Source of the DNA: Adiantum capillus-veneris
Lineage: Eukaryota; Streptophyta; Polypodiopsida; Polypodiales; Pteridaceae
Length of the DNA: 64,000 bases
Direction: 5' to 3'
Assembly (NCBI GenBank): GCA_014529385.2
Contig: CM043959.1
Location: 12,900,809 to 12,964,808, forward strand
Positions 24,106 through 34,703 of the stretch are shown one piece after another. Positions within the stretch are counted from its first letter, which is position 1. Each line of letters starts with the position of its first letter. A program made the translations under genes and the position numbers. Below the pieces are notes generated by a model, which had not been told where the DNA came from, made no database searches, and was given only the letters and a program-made list of their open reading frames with translations.

Positions 24106-24906
24106 TTAGCCACGCCCATGGGTATTCAAGGGTATGGCATTGGCGTTGGTTGCATGAATGTTCCTGGGGCAATTGGATCTGTAGTGTCCATGCTCGCCGT
24201 AACCATAGCATCGAACATCAGGGAACTCCATGGTTGTGGTGGTAGCCACAATAGGGCGCTGGTTATAGGTTTGGTTGGCTGGTCTGTTGTCCCAAGAAGT
24301 GTTCCTTGCCCTCTTTGCCCAATGATTCCTCCTATTCTGATTAGCCTTTTGTACTTCGAGAGCTAGAGGTTTAGCCCTCAACAAGGCATCCTGTAGTGTT
24401 GACGGCCTAAGAGCCTCCAGCCGAGTGTTCAAGGGATCAATTAGTCCTTGACAGAACCTTTCCAGCTGTTGTTCCAAGGTCATCTTAGGAGCATATCTCC
24501 GAAGAGTGACAAACTTTGCATAGTATTCTTCGACAATTGAATCCAGCTGCCGAAGTGAAAAGAATTCATTCATTCTCAAGGTCCTATAGGCAGGTGGTAA
24601 ATAACGTCCCATTATCGCAACTTTGATGTCTTCCCAAGATTGGGAAGATCCTTTAATGTCCAGGTCTCTGCAATGTTGCTTCCACCATATCTTGGCATCG
24701 CCAGTCAAGCGGAACATCGCAAGCATGGTCTGATTTACGGGTTGGGTTCCCGCAGCTTCAAAGTAATCGTCCATGGCTTCCATCCATACTTCCGCATCTC
24801 TCTCCACATTTGCCCCCTCGCCCTTAAAGATCGGAGGTTGGGCTTGTTTGAGGAGAAGCTTCTTCTCTTGCGCTGCCGAGTACAGAGCAACAGGCGGTAC
24901 CTACAT
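24106..24906 (-). pseudogene. Element O gag (capsid) with broken start and zinc knuckle
   Basis: The same reading frame as pol. The capsid core is typical of plant gypsy Gag: PPIFKGEGANVERDAEVWM, then WWKQHC, IMGRYLPPAYR and FCQGLIDPLN. The nucleocapsid knuckle reads CYGYGEHGHYRSNC, so the second cysteine of C-x2-C-x4-H-x4-C is tyrosine. The most likely original start is ATG at 24904-24906, but the next codon is TAG (24901-24903). The frame also ends at TAA 24106-24108, the base change expected from a glutamine codon. These three lesions disable gag while pol stays open. A programmed stop between gag and pol is possible but less likely given the other damage. Confidence 0.87.
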
Positions 24907-25137
24907 GGGTTATACGAAATTCTTGATACCATTACTTGAATTTCAAGATAGACACGAGACTTTAATAAAATTAAAAATCCACTTTATCAAGAGACAGAGA
25001 TTCAGAGACAAAAAAGCACTTTATTGATGGAAATTTATTACAATCAAAACTCCTCAAGGTTTAGAATGATTGATGACCGCTTATTACATGGCTTTATGGA
25101 TTGCGTATAACATACGCCTAGGAAATGGTATTGACAT
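24907..25137 (-). other. Element O leader, gag-proximal part
   Basis: Joins to 37393 across element I. On the minus strand it supplies the last codons and TAG stop (25118-25120) of the LTR-initiated two-exon ORF, then about 210 bases before gag. The left copy of the I target duplication, ACAT, is 25134-25137. Confidence 0.7.
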
Positions 25138-26855
25138 TGATAGCCGTTTTTCGGCTCTCTGTGATTGCCATAGTGAGTTATCCCTCCCTATCAAATCACT
25201 CAAACACTGTGGTTACCCTCACCCTTTCACTGTATATAGGTGCGTGTGAGTTAGGGGACTTTTCCCATATCTCCTTACTGAAATGAAAAACCCTCAATTA
25301 GCTAGGCATTGGGCTAGTTGAGCCAAAAAAAATAATAAAAATAAAAAATATAAGTATATTATGGCCCATGCGTATGTAAATATTTCTTTGTATATAGGGC
25401 CTAAATAAAAGATTTTTTCATAATTATTTTGGTATTTATTTAAATATTTTTACCTAGGTGTGTGTTATTTATGCTCTGTACATTGCTTCACCATTACCAC
25501 AATTTTTCTTACCATTTTTCATACTCTTTATTCCATATAGAAATATTTTCATGTAAGCTTCTCTTATATTTGGTGTAACTCCACCCCAACAAAAATCCAA
25601 AAAAAAAGTAGTTTTATTTATGTGTATATTTTTTCACTATTGTGATTTTTCCCTTCCTACATCTATTTTGTTTTTTTTTCTAAAAATTAGAACACCAAAA
25701 ATATTTATCTTTTTATGGTAGCCTCATAATGAGAGAGATTTCTTTTGACCCCTTTATATTTTTTCCACTTATATTATTTATATTTGACATGTACATATTT
25801 TTTAGACCCCTCAATATTTGATTTTCTTAGTTGTACTATTCACTTATATCATGATCTCAACAATATCTTCAATTATAGACCTACCAAATAAGGTCAAGGG
25901 TAGGTGGCATGCATACATGCACTATGGAGGGCTCACTCTTGGAGGTATTCAAAAGAATCATCCAAAGAAGGACCCCACAAGGACCTTGTGCAGTGGAAAA
26001 AAACGGTCGATTTTGCTGAATTTTTAAAGTTCACTTGCTCTCCGAATTTGAAAAGGTGATACAAACAAAAGTTGTAGCTCGTAGGCTGAACTTTTGCCTC
26101 AAATTTTTTCATATTTTTTTGAGCTACGAGCTGTGAGCTATGATTTTATTAGTGGACCCCAGTTTTCCCATGCTATGCAGCCACACTCTCTCTTCCACTT
26201 TATCATTTTCCTCTTTCACACACACTTCTCCACTCATCATCCCCACCTCTCTCACCACTCCTCTCTGCACCCTACTCACCTTCTCCTCAACCTTGAAGAA
26301 TAAGAGAAACCATGGTGAACTCATACCTCCCACACACAATTCCATTCCAAAATTGACCACCTAGTCTCATTTTTCCTCCTCCAAATTATCCATATCTATC
26401 AAAAAAACCACAAAATTTAGCCTCTTCTCTTAAAAGACAGCATCATGGTGGTTGATTACTCAGCTTCAATTACCTTGTCTCTCAAGGAAGGTCAAGAGTG
26501 GAGAAAAAATGTACCGTCAAAGCTAGTGGACCGTCAACAAGCGTCAAAATTGGCCCTACTCAAGACACTTGGAGCATCAACCTTGTAAGAAATCCACCTT
26601 TTCTTACCTCTTAAGAGTTTTTCTTCCTTATTTGTATCCTACATGGATACTCCCATTGTAAATATCCAATTCCATTTGTAAATTAATACTAACTCTACTA
26701 ACACTAACCCACTATGAAAAGTCCTATCACCTCCATTTCTCTCCTTTCTCTTTCCCCACCAACTTCTTGATAATTCCAAGCAAAAGAAATTAGATAAATT
26801 GCTGAAAATCTAACCCAACCATGGTTAGAGGAGTAACCCTAGCCTTCAAAATTGC

Positions 26856-26864
26856 TATAAAAGG
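26856..26864 (+). promoter_or_regulatory. TATA box of the element I 5' LTR
   Basis: TATAAAAGG about 1.72 kb into the LTR; the expected start is near 26887. The 3' LTR copy reads TGTAAAAGG at 36422-36430. The short ORF that begins at 26821 spans this box and is unlikely to be real. Confidence 0.65.
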
Positions 26865-27133
26865 AGGGTGTAGCAAGCACAAAAAGGGGGGAGAAGAAAG
26901 AGCACTATGCTATAGCTTGAGAAGCCAAGCTCAACCTCTTGAGAAGGAGCTCTTGAGTGGAATCTCATTGGCATTAGGCATATGTATGTGTTGTATTAGG
27001 GGTGATTAGCAAGGGAACTCTATGCCATTGTAAGAGAGAGTGATCATTAAATTGAGAGTAGGAAATCTATCATTTCTCCTACTAGAGTAAGCCCAACATT
27101 TGCTGAATCAAGGAGGGTGAATTTGGACTAAGC

Positions 27134-27183
27134 ATGGATACCTTGTCTCCCTTCCAACGTGAATTCATGGACAATAATGATGT
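27134..27183 (+). CDS. LTR-encoded start exon of element I (16 codons plus two bases)
   Basis: ATG at 27134 opens MDTLSPFQREFMDNND and runs into GATGT/GTAAGT, a strong splice donor at 27184. Read without splicing, a stop follows at once, so the peptide makes sense only if spliced. The two left-over bases GT join in frame to the D exon at 28902 (GT+G) and to the C exon at 28331 (GT+A), both giving Val-Asn. The 3' LTR has an identical copy starting at 36700. This is inferred from frame and splice consensus; there is no transcript evidence. Confidence 0.5.
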
Positions 27184-27526
27184 GTAAGTGTCTTGGTGTT
27201 TTATTTAAGTTCTTGATAGCTTGTCTCCGGGTATTGTTATCAATTTAGCGATAAATCCCACATGCTGTAAGAGGGCGACAGGGTGGAGAGGACTCCCCTG
27301 GCCTTAAGACAGTGATTGGGGTGGCTTTTTTCTTGTGATGTGTTGTGGTGTAATTTACTCAGGCTATGTTGAACAAATACTAATCTCACTTTGATTGGTC
27401 ATGACAGATTTGTAAGAAGGCATTAATGCAACAAGCACCCCCTTCCCCCTTCTCTCTCTTTCTTACATATATATATTTATGTTTGCTTGATCATTAATGA
27501 TACACTTCAAAGCAGCCCGAGCACCA

Positions 27527-27534
27527 TCTCTCTC

Positions 27535-27600
<66 letters not shown>
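27527..27600. repeat. (CT)n microsatellite in the element I 5' LTR
   Basis: About 74 bp with one CCC interruption; the 3' LTR copy near 37093-37130 is shorter and has a CG interruption. Confidence 0.95.
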
Positions 27601-27603
<3 letters not shown>

Positions 27604-27740
27604 TTTTAGTTGGGATTTTGCTGGGGGTTTGTTGTTTTGGTTTGTGTTGTGTTGTGCCCCAGCTCCATTGAGCAGCACGGGAGCCTTGAAGGGTGTCTAG
27701 AGGTTGCTCTTCTTGTTGCTCGTCCCGGACCGCTTCAAAT

Positions 27741-27760
27741 TGGTGCCCCCACGGAGGACA
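27741..27760 (+). other. Primer binding site of element I
   Basis: TGGTGCCCCCACGGAGGACA lies three bases after the LTR end. K has almost the same site (TGGTGCCCCCACTGAGGAACA), so the same tRNA primer is used. I cannot name the tRNA with certainty. Confidence 0.75.
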
Positions 27761-27813
27761 GGCTTGTGTATGTTTTGTGAAGGCTCAACCTTTAGCATAG
27801 TCAAGTAGCTTGC

Positions 27814-28026
27814 ATGAATCACGAGAATTTGTATGATCCCTTCATTCCCATTGCAAGGCAAAAGGTACACATAATTGTTAGTACTAAGTTGCAATTTCAG
27901 CGAGTAATTCGTAGAATTTTAGGTCCTCTTAGGTTAGCCGAGATAAACACTTTGGTAAATCCTTTTATTTTTCCTCTCATTAGGTACAATATCATCTTGG
28001 ACGTCTATATTTTTGTGTTATTTTAA
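27814..28026 (+). CDS. Leader ORF type A, about 70 residues (element I)
   Basis: Unknown small protein starting MNHENLYDPF and ending DVYIFVLF. Element K has a counterpart at 55022-55234 (minus) with the same length, matching at about 40 of 70 positions. It also resembles the neighbouring type B ORF, with shared pattern PF.P, then H-I, FQ, R.I.G..R..EI, NP.I.P.I.Y and DV..F.L at the end. It lies 53 bases after the primer site and 21 bases before ORF B. Mostly hydrophobic and basic, with no signal peptide, cysteine cluster or known catalytic motif that I can see. It lies inside the intron predicted for the C and D messages, so it would be made from unspliced RNA. Confidence 0.7.
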   Translation: MNHENLYDPFIPIARQKVHIIVSTKLQFQRVIRRILGPLRLAEINTLVNPFIFPLIRYNIILDVYIFVLF

Positions 28027-28047
28027 GCATTAGGACATGCATAGGCC

Positions 28048-28266
28048 ATGGATAATGGCCCAGGAATAGAGGTTTTTCCCTTTCATTTTACTCCACACAT
28101 TAGAATAAACGTTGCAATTAGTAGAAAGATCCATTTTCAACAACGAATGGTGTTCATGTTTGGTGCCCAAAGAGTAGGAGAAATTCTTGCATCACCAAAC
28201 CCTGTCATTCTACCTCTCATCAACTACCACACTTCTTTTGATGTACATGTGTTCATTTTATTTTAA
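28048..28266 (+). CDS. Leader ORF type B, about 72 residues (element I)
   Basis: Unknown small protein, paralogous to ORF A. From PFHF to the end it matches the K copy (55318-55530, minus) at 48 of 62 positions by my count, and most changes are conservative. Blocks FQQR, VFMFGA, EILASPNP and the ending SFDVHVFILF are nearly invariant. Such conservation between two element families, alongside free drift in the surrounding leader, suggests selection on the protein. No known domain recognised. A possible role in RNA or capsid binding is speculation. Confidence 0.75.
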   Translation: MDNGPGIEVFPFHFTPHIRINVAISRKIHFQQRMVFMFGAQRVGEILASPNPVILPLINYHTSFDVHVFILF

Positions 28267-28330
28267 AATGAAGTGCAGCCCGGCAAAATAGTGTGTATGT
28301 TTGTTTTTTCTTTGTCCAAGTTGTTACAAG

Positions 28331-28847
28331 AAACAAAAAAACGATCATTTGTTCTAACTGGGAATGTGTGTGTAGTGAAAGTTCAATCCTTAGAGATCTA
28401 GCTCTATTACCAATTGAGCTACAGGAGCAAGTAGTAAGGCGTCTCCCTCATAACAAGAGGGTGGTGAAGTTAAGACGGAAGGTCTTACGCGTGGATTCCA
28501 TTTTCCTCTTATTGTTGGGCACTAAGGAAGACCGCGCATTCATCCAACTAGTGTGTGCCCTAAGATTGGTAAATAGAGTGAAATTTGGCGTTTGGCGAGT
28601 GCATTTCACCATTGAGGAAGACTCTTCAGGAAACTTGCGGCCAGAGTTCATGTTTCATAGACTCACATTTGGTGAATTTTTCCCTCATTTGCGTTTTATT
28701 AATAGTCTTCCTTTCGCTTTCAACAAAGGAGATAGGGAGCTATTCAGAGCTTGTCTTAATAAAGAGAGCATAGAGAAGATTGCAAATTTGTATAAATTCT
28801 CATCCTTCTCTACTTTCTATGACACTTTGTTCATAGAGACATTGTAA
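28331..28847 (+). CDS. Leader ORF C (element I), likely spliced to the LTR exon
   Basis: An open frame of about 170 codons without an in-frame ATG; it is preceded by a pyrimidine-rich stretch (TTTGTTTTTTCTTTG) and several AG acceptor candidates, of which 28329-28330 joins in frame to the LTR exon. The protein is a paralogue of ORF D: shared blocks are VVRRLPH or IVRRLPH, FIQ..CAL, RL.F.EF.P.L and INSLPF.F. The N-terminal LPIELQEQVVRRLPH loosely resembles the first part of an F-box, but it lacks the usual tryptophan end and I would not assign it without a profile search. Not present in K. It ends with a normal TAA-type stop at 28845-28847. Confidence 0.55.
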
Positions 28848-28901
28848 ATCTCTTTATGCTTTTGAATGATTTAACCATAATCCTAAGGAGTTTTTGTCCA
28901 G

Positions 28902-29352
28902 GAATTTTGTAGCACAAGTGGAGTCTTTAAATCTTGCAAACTTGATTGGACTTGATGAGGATGTTCTTTATGAAATTGTGAGAAGGTTGCCTCACTCCGA
29001 CTGTGTGGAACTCAAAGGAAAGGAGCTCCTAGTCAATTGCTACTTTCTCACGGCCTTCGACGAGCATGAAGATCTAGTTTTTATACAAACCGCTTGTGCG
29101 TTGGGAATTGTAGAGCAAGTGCAATTTATCACTTGGGACGTGGTTGCTCTTTTGGATCCAAAAAATGAAGTTCTAGAGATTTCTGTTTATCGCCTTAGCT
29201 TTGAAGAATTTCAACCCTTCTTAGAGCTCATCAATAGTCTACCTTTTTGTTTTGATCAAACAAATCGAGACCTCATTGAAGCTTGGATAGCTGAAGAAGA
29301 AAACCTAGAGTGGTATTTTCTTACTTCTTCATTTGCAGGCGAGTGGTTCTAA
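28902..29352 (+). CDS. Leader ORF D (element I), likely spliced to the LTR exon
   Basis: About 150 codons, no in-frame ATG, preceded directly by TTTTTGTCCAG, a good 3' splice site. Joined to the LTR exon it begins MDTL and continues NDVNFVAQVES. Paralogous to ORF C over most of its length; it carries DEDVLYEIVRRLPH, FIQTACAL, RLSFEEFQPFLEL and INSLPFCF. The protein is acidic toward the C-terminus (AEEENLEWYF). It lies 50 bases upstream of the gag ATG at 29402, so it could not be an N-terminal extension of gag. The F-box resemblance of the first helix is weak but shared with C. Function unknown. Confidence 0.55.
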
Positions 29353-29401
29353 ATCTCTATTGTATCCCTTATTGTAACTCGTGTTGTAATCTTTCATAAT
29401 A

Positions 29402-32400
29402 ATGGAGAGCCAACGCCAAATGTCTGGATATCCTCTTTTCTTTGGAGAGCCTGGAGAGGATGCATAATTATTTTTAGCAAATTTCAAGATGTCTTGCCGT
29501 ATCAAGAGGATAGTAACCGATCAAGAACGTGTAGAAATGTTTGAGGTGGTCCTTAGGAAAGATGCTAGTACTTGGTTTGACTCTTTGCCTGAGGAAGTTA
29601 AGGGGAATTACACAGAAGTTTTGAATCGTTTTAAGAGATACTTCTTTGATCCCCAAAACACTCAAAAACTATGGCAAGACATTGTTTCTCATAAGCAAAA
29701 AGACTTAGATGACTACTACTTGTACAAGCAAGAGTTTCTATGTCTTTGGGCTCTATGGATACGAAATGTTGCTAACCCTGGTGATGGTGCAGAATTTTTA
29801 AAGAAGGAGAGGTTCATAGCCGGACTCTTTCCTGACCTTAAGGTAAAAGTTGAGGCGGGTGCACCTGCTACTTTTGATGCAGCGGAAACTAGGGCTGTTG
29901 AGAAGTATAGGAAACTCAAGTGCTTAAGGGGAGAGGTTCCAATAGAAGGTCTTAGACCCAAAGGTAAGTCACAAGCATCAACATCTAGGGAGCTTCCCGA
30001 GGTAACGGCTGAAGTGATTGAGAAGTTAAATGAATCTTTAAGCAGCCTGTCAATTCACCTTGCACAAGCTGTAGGTCCAAAGGGACAAGCAAAGAAGTCA
30101 GAAGAGAGAGAGCCACGAACTAGGAGAGTCTTGCAATGTTGGAATTGCGGAGAGTCTGGACATGGTATGTATAATTGTCCTTGGCCCCGTGGAGAGCCAG
30201 GGAGACCTAACTTGAATTACCCAGTGATGAATGCAGGAGAAGGAGCTGGTCAACAACCAAGGCTTCTACAAAGGCCAAATGGACCAAGACCACCTCCACA
30301 AGGGGTAGAAGGAGTTCCACCTTTGCCAGATCCAAATGTGCATGTGGTAGAGGTGACAAATTCAAATGAGGTTGACATGGAAGCTAATGGCATTAAGCGT
30401 GGCCGAGGGAAAGGTTAAGAGAAAGAAGGAGTCACATCACAGAGTGACCATGGACAAGGCAAAAAGGCAAAGGAGACCAAGGAAACCAAGAGGACTCGAC
30501 GTCGTATCAACCTCCAAGACTTCCCTCTTGGACATGGTATGGCTCCGTACAACTTGTTGGAAGACATGAGAGGTAAGGGTCTTGATATTTCATGGCCTCA
30601 ATTTCTTGCAATATGTCCACAAGTTAGGAGGGATTTAACAAGGGCAGTTAGCACTAGGAGAAAGGTAAAAGAGAGTGTGCCTGTTGTAAAAATTGCACAA
30701 GCTGAAATGAATGAGGACATTACACCGGTGCTAGACTGTTACATCAAAGGAAGATTGGTTAGGAAAGGTCTAGTGGATGGGGGTGCACAAATTTGCATCA
30801 TGACAGAGGGACTCATGCAAAGACTAGGCATGCACATCCATGAGACACCTGACATCAAAGTCAAGATGGCAAACAATAGCAAGGCTAGGTGTGTAGGCAT
30901 TTGTAAAAATGTCTTTGTAGAGGCCTTTGGCATTAAGAAAGCGGTGGATTTTTATGTTATGTCGACCAAGGGAAGTGGTTATCCATTTATCCTAGGAAGA
31001 CCATGGCTAATGAAAATGCGAGCTTTGTAGGATTGGGAGAGTGGGAAATTAATTTGCAGGAATGACAATCATAAGAAGGTTGTCTTTGACATGAAGGAGC
31101 AACGCCAAGAGGAGCTCCATGAAGAATCATCTCAAAGTGAGACGGAAGAAGGTTGGACCGATAACACTTCAGAAGAAGAAAGTAGTGGTAGCATTACTGA
31201 AGAGGAGTCTTCCATCGAAGTCATGGGGGTAAGGTTTAAGCCAAGCAACAAAGAGACCTCTTGTCAAGGCTTGGAGGAGGTAGGTCCTCAAGAGAACAAA
31301 GGTGTTCAAGATGAAGGGATGCTGGAAGGTATGCTATCAACAACACTTAAAAAGGATGAAAGAGAGGAGTTCAAATGTGTGCTAAGGAAGTTTCCTAGGC
31401 TTTTTGCTAAAGACTACACCGACGTGCGTGGGGTAGATGTTGTTCAACACAAGATTGAGTTAAAGCCTGAGGCCACACCTAAAGCTCAGAAGCTACGAAG
31501 GCTAGGAGTTATAACGGAACAGGCTCTACTTAAGGAGGTAAGAAAGCTTCTAGCAGCAGGTTTCATTTATCCAGTGGAGAATTCAGAGTGGGTCTCTCCT
31601 GTTGTTGTCACTCCTAAGAAAAATGGCAAGTGGAGGGTGTGTGTGGATTACCGTCCCCTCAATGAGGAAACAAAGAGAGATCACTTTCCCCTCCCATTCC
31701 AGGATGAGATACTAAATGAGGTAGCTGGTCATGAGAAGTACACTGTGTGCGATGGTTACTCAGGTTACTTTCAAATAGGGATTGCATTGGAGGATCAATT
31801 GAAAACAACCTTTATCACTCCTTGGGGTTGTTATGCTTTTAGAGTCATGCCATTTGGTCTGAAAAATGCTCCTGCAACATTCCAACGTTTCATGAATATG
31901 GTGTTTCAAGCATTCTTTGGAAAGTCAATTAGGGTGTTCATTGATGATTTCTGTATTTATAGCTCAAAATCATTGCATCTACAAAGTGTAGAAGAAGGTT
32001 TAAAGAAGCTCTACGACATGGGAGGTGAACTCAACCCCGACAAGTGCCATATAGGTGAGGATGAAGTAATCTTGCTTGTTCATAAAGTTTCTTACAAAGG
32101 CATTGAAGTGGATCCTTCAAAGGCAAAGGCTCTTATTGAGCTACCATCACCCAAGAGTCTTAAGGAGGTCATCTCATTCATTCAAAAGGTGAAGTATATG
32201 TCACGCTTCATTCACTTAGCCTCGGAGTTACTTCACCCTTTGCAAAAGTTGACACAACAAGTAGAATTTGCATGATCTGATGAGCTTGAAGAGTACTTTT
32301 GTAACATTAAAGCCATTTTGTCAGAGCTACCAACACTCATGCCTCCTTGTTGGGAGTACACATTCTTTGTTAGCTCTAGTGCTGGGAAAGAAACAATTGG

Positions 32401-34675
32401 TGCAGTTTTGTTACAACAAGATCCCTATAGTACCAGGATGAGGCCCATCTACTTTGCTAGTAGGGTCATGAATGCTTTAGAGAGAGGCTACACGGAGGTA
32501 GAACTCATGATGCTTTCTCTCATGTTTGCGATAAGGAAGTTTAGATCCTACTTGCTCCCAAAACCTTTTGTAATCCTCACCGCAGAGAATTTGTTCCCTT
32601 GGGTGTCATCTCAAATGAATCTTAGTACTAGGATCTCAAAGTGGATTATGGAGTTGCAAGAGTTTCAATACTCTTTCAAGGTAGAAGATAGTGTGCGTTC
32701 ACAATTGACAGGGATTCTCACTTATAGGGTGCATGAAAAGGAGATTAAGGTGCCTGAAGTAAAGACCCTACCATTGCCACCACCAAAAAGTATTCCTAAT
32801 GCTTTTACCTTGTTCTTTGATGGAGCTTTTTGTCGAGCCACAGGAAAAGCAGGGGGAGGGCTAGTGTTGCTCAACCCAAGTGGAGAGGTGGTCATGAAAG
32901 AGAAGTTCAATCTACCAAGTTCAGCTAGCAACAATGAAGCAGAATATGACACACTACTTCATGGTTTAAAAATATGCATTGGCCATGGTATACAACGTCT
33001 CATGGTAAAAGGGGATGCACTTCTCATTGTGAAGCAGATTTTAGGTATCTGGGCATGCAAAAATGAAAGACTAAGGGCCAAAGTTCATACCATCCGTAGG
33101 CTATTTAATCAATTTGAGGAGGTGCAATTATATCATATTCCTAGGAAACAAAATGAAGATGCTGATTTACTTGCACAACAAGCCGTTGCATGTGTAAAGA
33201 AAGAAGTGCAGGTCATCATGGTGGCGGCTGCTGTGAAGCAACCGAGGTACCAGGGATTGGAGTCATTGGCTCCCATCATTGGCTACATTTTGGAGGGTGA
33301 GTTTCCACCAGACTTCACAAAAGCTCAGAAGAGGAGACTCATGAAGAAGGCAAGCATGTATCTCTTCCTAGAAGGCTCCCTCTATCAAAGAGGGAAGGAT
33401 AAAGTGTGCAGAAGAGTACCAACTATCGCGGAAATTCTAGCCATTCTAAAAGGTTTGCATGAAGAGGCATGTGGTGGTCATTTTTCCCAATAATTAACTG
33501 TGAAGAAGATTTTGCTTGCGGGGTATGTTTGGCCAAGTCTACATGTGGATGTCCAACATTGGTGTAAAAGTTGTCACAATTGTCAGGTAAATGGGAATAG
33601 AAGATTGATTTATGGTCCAAGGCAAATCGTGCTTGCAAATGGACCCTTTGAAAAGTGAGGCATTGATGCTATGGGTCCTCTGCCTAGCACAAAAAATGGT
33701 AAACTCTACATTCTAGTGGCTGTAGACTATATGACTAGGTGGGTGGAAGCACAAAGTGTGGCAAAGGTAAATGAGAGGACAGTGAGCAAATTCGTCTATA
33801 CTCACATTTGTTGTAGATTTGGCACACCTTTGGAGATTGTTTCTGATAATGGTCCAGGGTTTAGAACGGGATTGCTCACAGAAGTCTGTGAAGAACTTCG
33901 CATTCTACATCGTCACAGTACACCCTACTATCCCCAATCAAATGGTTTGGTAGAAAAAGCTAATGGTGTCATTGCAGGCATCATTAGAAAGATGGTGAAA
34001 AACAAGACAAAGTTGTGGGATGACTTCTTGGATGGTGCCTTGTGGGCGTATCGAACCACATATAGGGAAGCCACGGAGTTCACACCATTTCACTTGGTCT
34101 ATGGTCAAGAGGCTTTACAGCCAATTGAGCTAAACATTCCAATAATGCGACTTCATGGCAAATCAGCACAAGATGATCAAGAAGCATGGATGGATCGACT
34201 TCTTACCTGAGCTGAGCTTGAGTGGAAAAGAGAAGCAGCATACGAGTGCTATAAGAGAAAAGCCACACAGACAAAGGAGAAGCTTGACAAGAAATTGAAG
34301 GACAAAGGCATCAATGAAGGAGATCTTGTGCTAAGGTATGACAATCGACTCGATAATCATTTTGATGCCAAATTTGAAACAAGATGGCAGGGGCCATACA
34401 TAGTCAAGAAGGCTTTCAATTCAAGTTACTATCAACTTATGGACTTGAATGGGAAAGAGCACTCCAGGAAGGTAAACGGCTATCGCTTGAAGCCTTACTT
34501 GAGTCGTCTTCTACCAAAGGATCTACCAGAGCAAAAGGCAACTATCCCATGTAAGTATTGTTCCATGAAGCATGAGTGTAACACAAACCAAAATTCCAAG
34601 GGGCCAAACAATGAAGATCTTGTCAAGGACTCTGAAGCACTCTCTTTGGAAAAGATTCTTTATGATGGTACATGA
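29402..34675 (+). pseudogene. Element I gag-pol: one frame with seven in-frame stops
   Basis: A single reading frame of 1758 codons with no frameshift. It contains the capsid, one zinc knuckle CWNCGESGHGMYNC, a protease with VDGGAQICI in place of the usual DSGA or DTGA, and RT with VCVDYRPLN, FGLKNAPATF and catalytic FIDDFCIY. A gypsy RNase H and then a second, archaeal-type RNase H follow (LFFDGAF, NNEAEYD, VKGDALL, NEDAD), then integrase with VDYMTRW, SDNGPGF and SNGLVEKANG. There is no chromodomain. Stops lie at 29465, 30416, 31028, 32273, 33491, 33656 and 34208. Comparison with K shows that 32273 and 33656 replace tryptophan, and 31028 and 29465 fit CAG or CAA to TAG or TAA. The gag start is taken at 29402 because MES..GEPGEDA aligns with the start of K gag. 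It cannot make a full polyprotein. Confidence 0.9.
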
Positions 34676-34690
34676 ATATACCATCATCGT

Positions 34691-34703
34691 GCGGGAGGGC
34701 TAA
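34691..34703 (+). other. Polypurine tract of element I
   Basis: GCGGGAGGGCTAA directly before the LTR start TGATAGCC. K has GGGGGAGGGCTAA in the same place. Confidence 0.85.

Larger units (their letters stand above)
25138..27737 (+). repeat. 5' LTR of element I
   Basis: Starts TGATAGCCG and ends CGGACCGCTTCA. It differs from the 3' LTR by roughly 35-40 point changes and by lacking a 125-bp segment that is present at 37141-37265. It holds the TATA box at 26856, the LTR exon at 27134-27183 and a CT tract at 27527-27600. Other small ORFs in it are not called. Confidence 0.95.

Noticed and set aside
24925-24932. TGGTATCA on the minus strand near gag of element O, like a second methionine-tRNA primer site
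   Set aside because: It is not next to an LTR end, and the real site TAGTATCAGAGC lies directly after the 5' LTR at 37978-37989.
26821-27009. 62-codon ORF present in both LTRs of element I
   Set aside because: It contains the TATA box and start region of the LTR and is likely an incidental ORF in a conserved LTR.
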